Source of the DNA: Lysobacterales bacterium
Lineage (GTDB): Bacteria; Pseudomonadota; Gammaproteobacteria; Xanthomonadales; SZUA-36
Reading direction: 5' to 3'
Length of the DNA: 12,863 nucleotides
Assembly (NCBI GenBank): GCA_029287515.1
Contig: JARFQZ010000117.1
Span: 1-12,863, forward strand
The notes under the pieces were generated by a model. The model had not been told where the DNA came from and did not search any database. It saw only the letters and a program-made list of their open reading frames with translations. Position numbers and translations under genes: made by a program. The number at the start of each line of letters is the position of its first letter. The stretch's first letter is position 1. Shown piece by piece: positions 1 to 5,749 of the stretch.

Positions 1-630
1 CTCGGCGGCGAAATCGACCATCAGGGCATTTCTCTTGCTATCGACCCGATCGACGGCACCTGGTCGTTCGTTAACCGCGCCGAAACCTTTACGACGACGC
101 TGGCGCTGTTTCGTCAGGGCGAGGCAGACCTTGCATTTGTCGCGAACCCGGCAACCGGAGAGATCGCGTATGCTGGGCGCCGTGTCAGTGCACGGTTGCT
201 GCAGCTCGGACTGGCTGACGAACCAAGCCAGGGCTATGACCTGCCGCTGCCGTTGTCTGCTGAAGCTGGCTTGCTGGTTAATCTGCATCCGTGCCGGCAA
301 ATGGGTTCGGCTGTCGCGGCATTGGCCGATAACTGGGAGGCGGGCAACATCCAGTTGGTCAAATCCAGCGGCGGGTCACCGGTCTGGTCGATGCTCGACG
401 CAGCGAAAGGCACATGCACCTATGTCAATCTATGGCATGGAAAACCGGCAGACCCTTTCGATCTGGCCGCCGGATTGTTACTCGTCAGGGCGGCGGGTGG
501 AGATGTCATCGACCTATCCGGGAGCGCCGTATCGGCAATCGAACATTCGGGGCCTTTCATTGCAGGCATTGACAGCGCCAACCTGCGGAAGGTGGCTGAA
601 GTTATTCGCTCGGCCGTTGCGGACCTGTAA
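1..630 (+). CDS. Inositol monophosphatase family protein (5'-truncated by window edge)
   Basis: This is the C-terminal part (209 codons plus stop TAA) of an inositol-monophosphatase-fold phosphatase (IMPase/HisN/CysQ superfamily), a Mg2+-dependent hydrolase of small phosphomonoesters such as inositol phosphate, histidinol phosphate or PAP. The frame is open from base 1. An early GGEID may hold the first metal-binding Glu. It is followed by DPIDGTWSF, the family's signature (DPIDGTxNF with Ser for Asn). Near the end, PFDLAAG stands where the family has WDxAAG, whose Asp is the third metal ligand. All expected metal motifs in this part are therefore present, with two conservative deviations (N to S, W to F). 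The true start lies upstream of the window; an internal ATG at 196 falls after the catalytic motif and is not the start. The substrate cannot be assigned from this fragment. The next gene is convergent. Confidence 0.9.
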   Translation, partial: LGGEIDHQGISLAIDPIDGTWSFVNRAETFTTTLALFRQGEADLAFVANPATGEIAYAGRRVSARLLQLGLADEPSQGYDLPLPLSAEAGLLVNLHPCRQMGSAVAALADNWEAGNIQLVKSSGGSPVWSMLDAAKGTCTYVNLWHGKPADPFDLAAGLLLVRAAGGDVIDLSGSAVSAIEHSGPFIAGIDSANLRKVAEVIRSAVADL

Positions 631-648
631 TATCTGACTGATCGTTCG

Positions 649-780
649 TTAGCTTAGATCAATTCTGAGCACATCCAGAGTATCGAGCAACAAATAGACA
701 CTGCCATCTTTTGACAGTGCCAACGACCTGGTTACCGACTCCCGAGTCTCCAATGCCCGAGATTTGCTGGGACTCAATCG
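649..780 (-). pseudogene. Possible orphan C-terminal coding fragment (43 codons)
   Basis: On the minus strand a 43-codon open stretch ends at a TAA (649-651). It contains a protein-like tail, SLALSKDGSVYLLLDTLDVL followed by RIDLS. The alternating hydrophobic pattern and the DGS turn resemble the last strands of a beta-propeller or similar beta-rich domain. It has no start codon with a ribosome binding site, and an in-frame stop lies at 781-783, so it cannot be an intact gene. It may be the remnant of a gene otherwise deleted between the phosphatase and the Na/Pi gene, or it may be chance. I do not recognise a family. Confidence 0.22.
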
Positions 781-820
781 TTATCGTGCACTATTTGCGT
801 GACTAAGGGTAGCTTAGCCA

Positions 821-849
821 CGGCTCATTTGAGCCGGGTGTTTTCGGCT
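821..849. terminator. Overlapping hairpins between convergent genes, possible terminator
   Basis: CGGCTC (821-826) pairs with GAGCCG (831-836) around a 4-base loop, extendable to a 7-bp stem. The right arm also pairs with a second site: AGCCG (832-836) with CGGCT (845-849), with GGTGTTTT between. The two hairpins cannot form together. On the plus strand the first hairpin is followed by GGTGTTTT, a weak U-tract that could end transcription from the phosphatase gene. On the minus strand the second hairpin abuts the stop codon of the Na/Pi gene (850-852) but has no clear U-tract. Confidence 0.4.
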
Positions 850-2475
850 TCAAGTTGGCGCGACATGCGAATGATCCTGCTCAGCTCTCTCCCTCAGTTC
901 ACCGATGTATTCATGCAACAGCCAAATGGTTCGCTCCAGACCATTGGTCAGACTGATCAGGTCAAGGCGCTCGTCCTCTGCTAGGGCGGTGTCACCAGCT
1001 AGACTACGTGCCCTGACTTTTCGCATCTGTTCACTACGGCTGTGGCTGGCTTGCCAGATTTGCTCCAAATCGGCTCGCTTACCCGATTGAACACCATCGA
1101 TGGTCACTCCAAGCAGGGCATCAACCGACTCGAGAAAAATGGAACCCAGGGGTGCCAGAGCTTCGCTATTGCGAATGGCGCGAACCGAATCGCAGAATTC
1201 TGCCAGGCTTTGCTGAAGAGAGCCCAAAATCTGATTCCTGTTGGCCAGCGAGATCATCTGTTCTGATCCCCCGACGCCAACCCGATAGCTCAACTCCTTC
1301 AGGGCATTTTCAAGCGCCTCATGCAGGCAGGAAAGGACCTCGGCTGGGTCGCTTCGGGCCGCCCCTTCATCGTCCTCCTCCAGCCTCACTGCATCTATGT
1401 TGTCCTGCAGCAGTCCAACAAAACGCAACTGCTCCTTTTCGGCCAACTCAAGCGCCAGAGCAGGCTCATCCATGACATGATCCTTCAGAAATCTCAAACG
1501 GGCAATCTCTTCCTCCGCCGAAGGCGGCCAACGTTTCTCTATCCAGTCAAGGATCGGACGGCGAAGCACGAACATCATGACCGCGCCAAACACGTTGAAG
1601 ATCAGGTAGACAACAGCTAACTGCTGTTCCAACGGCAGGGCGAGTGACATGACCAATGCGTGCACCAAGGGGGCACCGCTCAGGCGTTCGGCGTAAAAGA
1701 GGAGGAGCAACACAGACCCGGTCAGCACGTTGAACAGGGTCTGAAAAATCATGATCTGCCGGGACGTACCCTTAAACCCAGCCGAGAGCAGGTAGGTACT
1801 CAGGCCGCCGCCGAAATTACTTCCGTAGATGATTGCAATGGTTGTCCAGGAGTTAAGCACCTCGGCGCCAGTCAGCGCGATGGCCAGAATCGCTACTGAC
1901 TGCGGTGATTGCACAATAATACTGAGCACCGCGCCCAATAAGAAAGCAGCAAGGGGGACGTGATCAACCCCAATGATCATGTCGTGAAACCACGCCAGAT
2001 CTGTTAGCGCGGAGGCGCTCCCCCCCACCATCTGCAGGCCGAAAAACATCAGCCCACCACCAAAGAAGACACCCAGAATCGGTTTCGGCGAGCGCAATTG
2101 GGCAATTAGTACACCGGAAACACCCAGCAGGAACAGTATAAATAGCTGAATGTCCAGGGTGGCCACGAACACCATTGTCGATGTGCCAACCGCAGCGCCC
2201 AATCTCACAGGCAGGGACCTATCGACGGTAATCATCCCAGCTGAAACCATGCTGACCAGGATGAAGGTAATCGCGCTACCGGTCTGCATGGTTGCGCCAA
2301 GGAGGGCCCCGGCGGCAGCAGAGATAAAGGGGCTGCGCGTAGCCCCTTTAATCATCATCCTGAATTTTCTGCCCGTCATCTCTCTTAGATGACCGGACAG
2401 ATGCTGGATACCGATGAAAAACAGCCCAAGCCCCGCCAGCATTTCGCCGGCAATGGTTAGTGCATCAACTTCCAT
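850..2475 (-). CDS. Na+/phosphate symporter family protein with PhoU-like C-terminal domain
   Basis: This 541-residue inner-membrane protein belongs to the NptA/YjbB (Na/Pi cotransporter) family. Residues about 5-310 form hydrophobic segments in two inverted repeats; residues about 330-541 are a soluble helical PhoU-like region. In the family each repeat carries a QSSSA signature that binds phosphate and Na+. Here the first reads QTGSA (64-68) and the second QSPQS (189-193), so both are altered. The accompanying GxNxGT elements are also altered (GAAVGTST near 94-100; YGSNFGGG in the second repeat). The fold call is firm; Na+-coupled phosphate uptake or efflux is only a family default, and altered substrate or a sensing role is possible. 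The ATG at 2475 is preceded by only a weak GGCAG-like ribosome binding site. The gene lies 36 bp downstream of the adenylate-kinase-like gene on the same strand, suggesting cotranscription. Confidence 0.88.
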   Translation of the reverse strand: MEVDALTIAGEMLAGLGLFFIGIQHLSGHLREMTGRKFRMMIKGATRSPFISAAAGALLGATMQTGSAITFILVSMVSAGMITVDRSLPVRLGAAVGTSTMVFVATLDIQLFILFLLGVSGVLIAQLRSPKPILGVFFGGGLMFFGLQMVGGSASALTDLAWFHDMIIGVDHVPLAAFLLGAVLSIIVQSPQSVAILAIALTGAEVLNSWTTIAIIYGSNFGGGLSTYLLSAGFKGTSRQIMIFQTLFNVLTGSVLLLLFYAERLSGAPLVHALVMSLALPLEQQLAVVYLIFNVFGAVMMFVLRRPILDWIEKRWPPSAEEEIARLRFLKDHVMDEPALALELAEKEQLRFVGLLQDNIDAVRLEEDDEGAARSDPAEVLSCLHEALENALKELSYRVGVGGSEQMISLANRNQILGSLQQSLAEFCDSVRAIRNSEALAPLGSIFLESVDALLGVTIDGVQSGKRADLEQIWQASHSRSEQMRKVRARSLAGDTALAEDERLDLISLTNGLERTIWLLHEYIGELRERAEQDHSHVAPT

Positions 2476-2511
2476 CCACTGCCGTGTGCATTTGAGTGAT
2501 GCGCAGCATGG

Positions 2512-3225
2512 TTAACCCTCAATGAATTTAGAAATGGCGGCAGCAATATCTGACTGGCTTTGCGTACCATCGATTTCGATTACCGCCTCTTCGCCATAGT
2601 AATCCAGCAATGGCCCGATCATAGATCGAAATGATTCAAGCCGCTTTTCGGCGAAACCGTATTTGTCATCCACGCGCCCTCGCTCTTTCATTCGCTGCAA
2701 CGCGACTTCGTCCGGTACATTGAGGTACAACACCTTGAGGGGGACCATCTGTTTCACCTCGACGATCGAATCCAGGAATTCGGCCTGAGCCACAGTCATC
2801 GGATAGCCATCGAGAACAAACCCACCTGAGCTCTTCGGATCGAAGATATTCGACGCAACCAACGCGTTGAGAGAATCGTCTGAAACCAGCTCTCCCGCTT
2901 CGAGCTTGTCTAAGGCTGCCTTCTTAGCTTTCCGCCGATTGTTTTGCACCGCGTGGCGCGTGCTATTCCGTAAAGAATAGACGGAGCCGGACTGACGCGC
3001 CTCCAGTTCCACAGCCTCCAGTAGTTCTTGACGCACGTCGATCGAGGGAATGTTGTACATTTCAGACATCATCTCGCTGCTCTCCGACTTCCCCGCTGCT
3101 GGCGCACCGATGACCACTATGAATGGCCCATTTTCAGACGCTGCCATCAAATTGCTCGCCACGAGCATGCAGGCACAAGCCAGAAAGATTGCGTATATAG
3201 ATGTAGCAACTCTGGGCAAACTCAT
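2512..3225 (-). CDS. Adenylate-kinase-like nucleoside monophosphate kinase with apparent signal peptide
   Basis: This is a 237-residue P-loop NMP kinase of the adenylate/UMP-CMP kinase family, which transfers phosphate from ATP to a nucleoside monophosphate. The Walker A is GAPAAGKS (40-47, family GxPGxGKG). GGFVLDGYPMT (134-144) matches the family's GFxLDGFPRT, except that the Arg contacting the monophosphate is Met143. RGRVDD (182-187) and the following RLESFRSMIGPLLDYY match the short-LID C-terminal core. Unusually, about 27-30 residues precede the core: MSLPR, then a hydrophobic stretch (about 6-26) ending LMA-AS, which looks like a Sec signal peptide with an AxA-like cleavage site. The ATG at 3225 has a strong AGAGGAG site 7 bases upstream. 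Met27 (ATG at 3147) would give a cytosolic form and has a weaker GGCGAG upstream. Active kinase, exported protein and dual-start product are all possible. The Na/Pi-family gene follows. Confidence 0.82.
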   Translation of the reverse strand: MSLPRVATSIYAIFLACACMLVASNLMAASENGPFIVVIGAPAAGKSESSEMMSEMYNIPSIDVRQELLEAVELEARQSGSVYSLRNSTRHAVQNNRRKAKKAALDKLEAGELVSDDSLNALVASNIFDPKSSGGFVLDGYPMTVAQAEFLDSIVEVKQMVPLKVLYLNVPDEVALQRMKERGRVDDKYGFAEKRLESFRSMIGPLLDYYGEEAVIEIDGTQSQSDIAAAISKFIEG

Positions 3226-3232
3226 AATCTCA

Positions 3233-3239
3233 CTCCTCT
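3233..3239 (-). promoter_or_regulatory. Strong ribosome binding site deciding the start of the kinase-like gene
   Basis: On the minus strand AGAGGAG lies 7 bases before the ATG at 3225. It supports the upstream start, which includes the signal-peptide-like N-terminus, over the internal Met27. Confidence 0.7.
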
Positions 3240-3275
3240 GAATGTTTGATTGATTTAAAAGCTCCCTAAGATCGA

Positions 3276-3334
3276 GACCTCGGAGTTATTTAATTCAAGT
3301 TTCATGCCACGAAGCAGTCAGACACTCGGAGGTC
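3276..3334. repeat. Imperfect inverted repeat, 11-bp arms
   Basis: GACCTCGGAGT (3276-3286) and ACTCGGAGGTC (3324-3334) pair at 10 of 11 positions, with a 37-base loop. It lies 50-110 bases upstream of the kinase-like start codon, so it would be in the 5' leader or promoter of that unit. It could be a split operator, an RNA hairpin or a decayed element end; the sequence does not decide. Confidence 0.4.
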
Positions 3335-3492
3335 ATAATGCATGCACCCGGCCTATCAGCGAACCTGACTATCGCACGACTCTGACATTACTTGTGTTTC
3401 AAAAGCGTGCAAAAAATGCACTTATTGCACCGCTCTGGCGCATGACCTATCCAGCAAATTCAGACCAACATGCGTAGGCCAATCATAACGGA

Positions 3493-3515
3493 TACTCTAG
3501 AAAAGTCTTAGAGTA
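3493..3515. repeat. Perfect 7-bp inverted repeat beside the integrase remnant
   Basis: TACTCTA (3493-3499) and TAGAGTA (3509-3515) are perfect inverted repeats around 9 bases. The left arm sits inside GATACTC (3491-3497), which matches, in inverted orientation, the GAGTATC units at the other side of the integrase remnant (4350-4367). It may be an integrase or excisionase binding site, or an operator; it may also be chance. Confidence 0.3.
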
Positions 3516-3541
3516 AAGGGAAATGACATGGAATTATGTCA

Positions 3542-4354
3542 CTACTTGCCATCAGGGCCGAATCCTTGCGTACTTGTTCTTTCTCGATGCGCCGCTTTCC
3601 ATCCGTGGCCTCCCGCGAATAAAAGAAAACAATACGGCTTAGGCGCTTCAAATGGGTTTTTACTGCACCCAATCAGATCTTCGCTGATCGTTGCAAAAGT
3701 ACGGCGAAGGTCATGAGGCGGCCAACGACTTTGCATCCGCCTCAGGCGCGCCTGGACGGCCGTGGGCGATACAGGTTTGAACAGTCTGCCGCTGTAATCT
3801 CCAAACTGAATGCGCAAGGATGGCGTGATATGGACCCAATGGGGTCTCTTGGACTTGGTGTTCGGAATCTTCAGCACATCGCCGTTAATATGTTCAGTGT
3901 TCGCATTGCAGCGGTTGGCAGCAACTGGCGTGTCCTTGGCATAGGATTTGAGGTCGTCCACAAGGCTGTGCGTACTAAGTTCATCTACCGGCTGATTTCC
4001 AAATTTGTCTTTGAGTCGGGCGGAATAGACCTTGACGTTCCTGGTTTGCCTATATCGTCTCTCGATTCGTTTACTCCAGAACTCATCCACGAGGTCGCGT
4101 GTAGGCGGAGCGGTGAACTCTCGATTAACAAGGGTAGCCACGCGGGCGCGGGCAACCTCAATTTTGATGCTCGGAAAATCGCCAATCTTTTGCACAGTCC
4201 ACTTGCCACCTTCGCGGCTGCGAAAGACCCATGTCTTGCGGCCGGTAGGAGCGTACTTGAGATACAACCCATCGCGGTCAGCATGTAAACTCGGGTACTT
4301 GTCTGGTTTGGGCAGGCGATTTATTTTGGCAAGATTTAAAATCGGTTCTGAGTA
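3542..4354 (-). pseudogene. Tyrosine recombinase (DUF4102-type integrase), internally deleted and C-terminally truncated
   Basis: The reading frame runs from just after a stop at 4355-4357 to a stop at 3542. Its N-terminus matches the DUF4102 arm-binding domain: HADRDGLYLKYAPTGRKTWVF, then GKWTVQKIGDFPSIKIEVAR. A shrunken core-binding domain follows. Counting from a TTG at 4267, residues about 119-121 jump straight from a VAANR motif (where this family starts its core helices) to NTEHINGDVLKIPNTKSKRP, which in full proteins comes after the first catalytic Arg. About 100-130 residues including that Arg are missing. PPHDLRRTFATIS (183-195) keeps the catalytic HxxR, but homology stops near residue 200 (about position 3667), and the final His/Trp and nucleophilic Tyr are gone. 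Full-length relatives have about 400 residues. No good start is visible; TTG 4267 would cut into the N-domain. It is a dead remnant of an integrated element; that the deletion kept the frame open is curious. Confidence 0.85.
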
Positions 4355-4368
4355 TCACTTGAGTATCA
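4350..4368. repeat. Tandem direct repeat GAGTATCA (11-bp period) at the integrase 5' end
   Basis: GAGTATCA occurs at 4350-4357 and again at 4361-4368, one helical turn apart, at the 5' end of the integrase remnant (its upstream stop falls in this repeat). Short spaced direct repeats just upstream of an integrase gene are typical of arm-type integrase sites or of autorepressor sites. An inverted copy of the 7-mer (GATACTC) occurs at 3491-3497 on the far side of the remnant. The functional reading is inference. Confidence 0.4.
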
Positions 4369-4440
4369 ATATCTGAACTTCAACTGAAACTAATTTAATA
4401 TGATATGTTTATATCTACATGAAAAATATAAGGAAATAAA

Positions 4441-4893
4441 ATGGTATCAGTGTTATTTGTATGCATGGGCAACATTTGCCGATCGCCCACCGCCGAGGGC
4501 GTGTTCCGGAAACTTGTCTTTGATGCGGGCAGGGATGCCGAGTTCGAAGTCGATTCCGCCGGAACCATCGGATACCACCAGGGGGAGCGGGCCGATCCGC
4601 GGATGCGGGCTGCGGCCACTGGCCGGGGCTACGAACTGGCAAGCCGGGCCCGGCGGATCGAATTGCTTGATTTCGACCGTTTCGACCTGATCGTCACGAT
4701 GGACGAGGACAATTACCGGGACGTGGAAGCGCTGAATCCCGGTTCGAGGGCCCGGGTGGTGCGGATGATCGATTACTGTGAAAAGCACGAGGTACCCGAA
4801 GTTCCGGACCCCTACTACGGGGGCGAGAGCGGTTTTCACCAGGTCATCGATATCCTGGAGGATTCCTGCGGAAATCTCTTGCGCCGGCTTTGA
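4441..4893 (+). CDS. Low-molecular-weight protein-tyrosine-phosphatase family protein
   Basis: This 150-residue cytosolic phosphatase has the full family signature: the P-loop CMGNICRS (Cys8 nucleophile, Arg14) near the N-terminus, and DPYYGG (Asp123 general acid) near the C-terminus, both at usual spacing and normal length. It could remove phosphate from protein tyrosine. However, it overlaps by one base a fructosamine-kinase-like gene, and eukaryotic and bacterial work on protein deglycation has shown that this phosphatase family can act on ribulosamine/erythrulosamine 5-phosphates, producing the kinase's substrate. That role fits the context better than signalling: there is no Wzc-type tyrosine kinase or exopolysaccharide gene nearby. 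The ATG at 4441 has AAGGA at 4430-4434, six bases upstream. The leader is very AT-rich and starts at the integrase scar, so its promoter lies between about 4355 and 4425, though no clear -35/-10 pair stands out. Confidence 0.93.
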   Translation: MVSVLFVCMGNICRSPTAEGVFRKLVFDAGRDAEFEVDSAGTIGYHQGERADPRMRAAATGRGYELASRARRIELLDFDRFDLIVTMDEDNYRDVEALNPGSRARVVRMIDYCEKHEVPEVPDPYYGGESGFHQVIDILEDSCGNLLRRL

Positions 4894-5747
4894 TGAATCC
4901 CGAAATTCTCAATCAACTGGGCAGGGGTGACCCCGTCAACCTGCAGCCCGTCGGTGGTGGGTGCATCGCGCAGGCGCGCATCGCCACGTTTGCCGACGGT
5001 TACCGTGTTTTCATTAAAACCGCTGAAGGGTTGCCAGGAATGTTCGCGTGCGAAGCAGAAGGGCTTTCAGCGCTCGCTGCCGCAGACGCCATCCGTATAC
5101 CCGAAGTGCTGCTGGTCGGTGACGGTGAGCTGGTTCTAGAGGCCATTGTTTCCGGTCCGAAGCGGCCGGATTTTTTCGAAGCCTTCGGACGGCAATTTGC
5201 CCGGCTTCATGGCCACCAGGGCCCTTACTTTGGATTTGCGAGCGACAATTTCATCGGCTCAACGGCCCAGCCCAATACGCCGGTAGGAGAAGGAGATGAC
5301 TGGGCCGGATTTTTCCTGGAACGGCGTCTTCGGTTCCAGGCGGAAATGGCGGAAGAGAATGGGCATGGCAGCGAACTGCGGAGTCTGCTGGAAAATGGTG
5401 AAAACCGTATTGCGGAACTGCTGGCAGCAGCGCCGGACCCCCCCGGTCTGTTACATGGTGACTTGTGGGGCGGGAATTACATGGTCGATGACCAGGGCAA
5501 GCCCTGCCTGATAGACCCCGCTGTTTACTACGGGCACCGGGAAGCGGATCTCGCAATGACCCGGTTGTTCGGTGGGTTTACACCGGCGTTCTATTCCGCA
5601 TATGAAGAGGCCTGGCCGCTGGAACCCGGTCATGCTGACCGTCTGCCCCTGTACCAGCTCTACCACTTACTGAATCATCTGAACCTGTTTGGCAGCGCAT
5701 ACTATTCGCAGTGCCGGCAAATCCTGTCGCGATTCGCCCGGAAATAA
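4893..5747 (+). CDS. Fructosamine/ketosamine-3-kinase family protein
   Basis: This 284-residue protein-kinase-fold enzyme is of the FN3K (YniA-like) family. The family phosphorylates the third carbon of sugar adducts on lysines (Amadori products), which then fall off, repairing glycated protein. Visible motifs are VFIKTAEG (ATP-binding Lys42), the Glu of CEAEGL, the catalytic loop LLHGDLWGGN (His188, Asp190, Asn195) and the metal-binding LIDPAVYYGHREADLAM (Asp208). HGDLWxGN and DPAxYYGxxExDLA are diagnostic, and the length is normal. I chose the ATG at 4893, which overlaps the upstream stop as TGATG; a TTG at 4890 is also in frame. Translation is therefore likely coupled to the phosphatase gene. 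Many bacterial members prefer ribulosamine/erythrulosamine substrates over fructosamine, so that substrate is more likely. The gene ends two bases before the convergent yceH, with no terminator between. Confidence 0.92.
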   Translation: MNPEILNQLGRGDPVNLQPVGGGCIAQARIATFADGYRVFIKTAEGLPGMFACEAEGLSALAAADAIRIPEVLLVGDGELVLEAIVSGPKRPDFFEAFGRQFARLHGHQGPYFGFASDNFIGSTAQPNTPVGEGDDWAGFFLERRLRFQAEMAEENGHGSELRSLLENGENRIAELLAAAPDPPGLLHGDLWGGNYMVDDQGKPCLIDPAVYYGHREADLAMTRLFGGFTPAFYSAYEEAWPLEPGHADRLPLYQLYHLLNHLNLFGSAYYSQCRQILSRFARK

Positions 5748-5749
5748 GG

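Larger units (their letters stand above)
3226..3541. other. Intergenic stretch with several inverted repeats, no convincing gene
   Basis: These 316 bases separate the kinase-like gene from the integrase remnant and hold no ORF I can support. Three dyads are visible: a long-armed one at 3276-3334, GTGCA/TGCAC around a run of A (3407-3421), and TACTCTA/TAGAGTA (3493-3515). An 8-bp palindrome TGCATGCA lies at 3339-3346. The promoter of the minus-strand kinase/transporter unit should lie here, but I see no strong sigma-70 pair. Local AT content is higher than in the flanking genes. Confidence 0.5.

Noticed and set aside
35..637. 200-codon ORF overlapping the inositol monophosphatase fragment in another frame
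   Set aside because: The frame open from base 1 carries DPIDGT and FDLAAG; the other frame is low-complexity shadow.
3195..3225. Lipobox in the kinase-like protein's N-terminus (IFLACAC)
   Set aside because: The residues before either Cys do not fit the L-A/S/T-G/A-C pattern, and a better AxA-type cleavage site follows; a lipoprotein is unlikely.
3407..3430. GTGCA/TGCAC repeats around an A-run as a possible repeat array or regulator site
   Set aside because: Five-base units at irregular spacing, in an AT-rich spacer, are too easily produced by chance; not a CRISPR (no regular repeats or spacers).
3528..3716. Plus-strand 62-codon ORF with an ATG after a GGGAAATGAC leader
   Set aside because: Most of it runs antisense to the integrase remnant, it has no protein-like character or family resemblance, and the purine-rich leader is weak.
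3713..4288. Plus-strand 191-codon ORF opposite the integrase remnant
   Set aside because: It is the shadow of the integrase frame, whose DUF4102 and HDLRR motifs are unmistakable on the minus strand.
4268..4440. tRNA or tmRNA gene as the integrase attachment target
   Set aside because: No cloverleaf, CCA end or TTCGA T-loop pattern is visible on either strand here or in 3226-3541.
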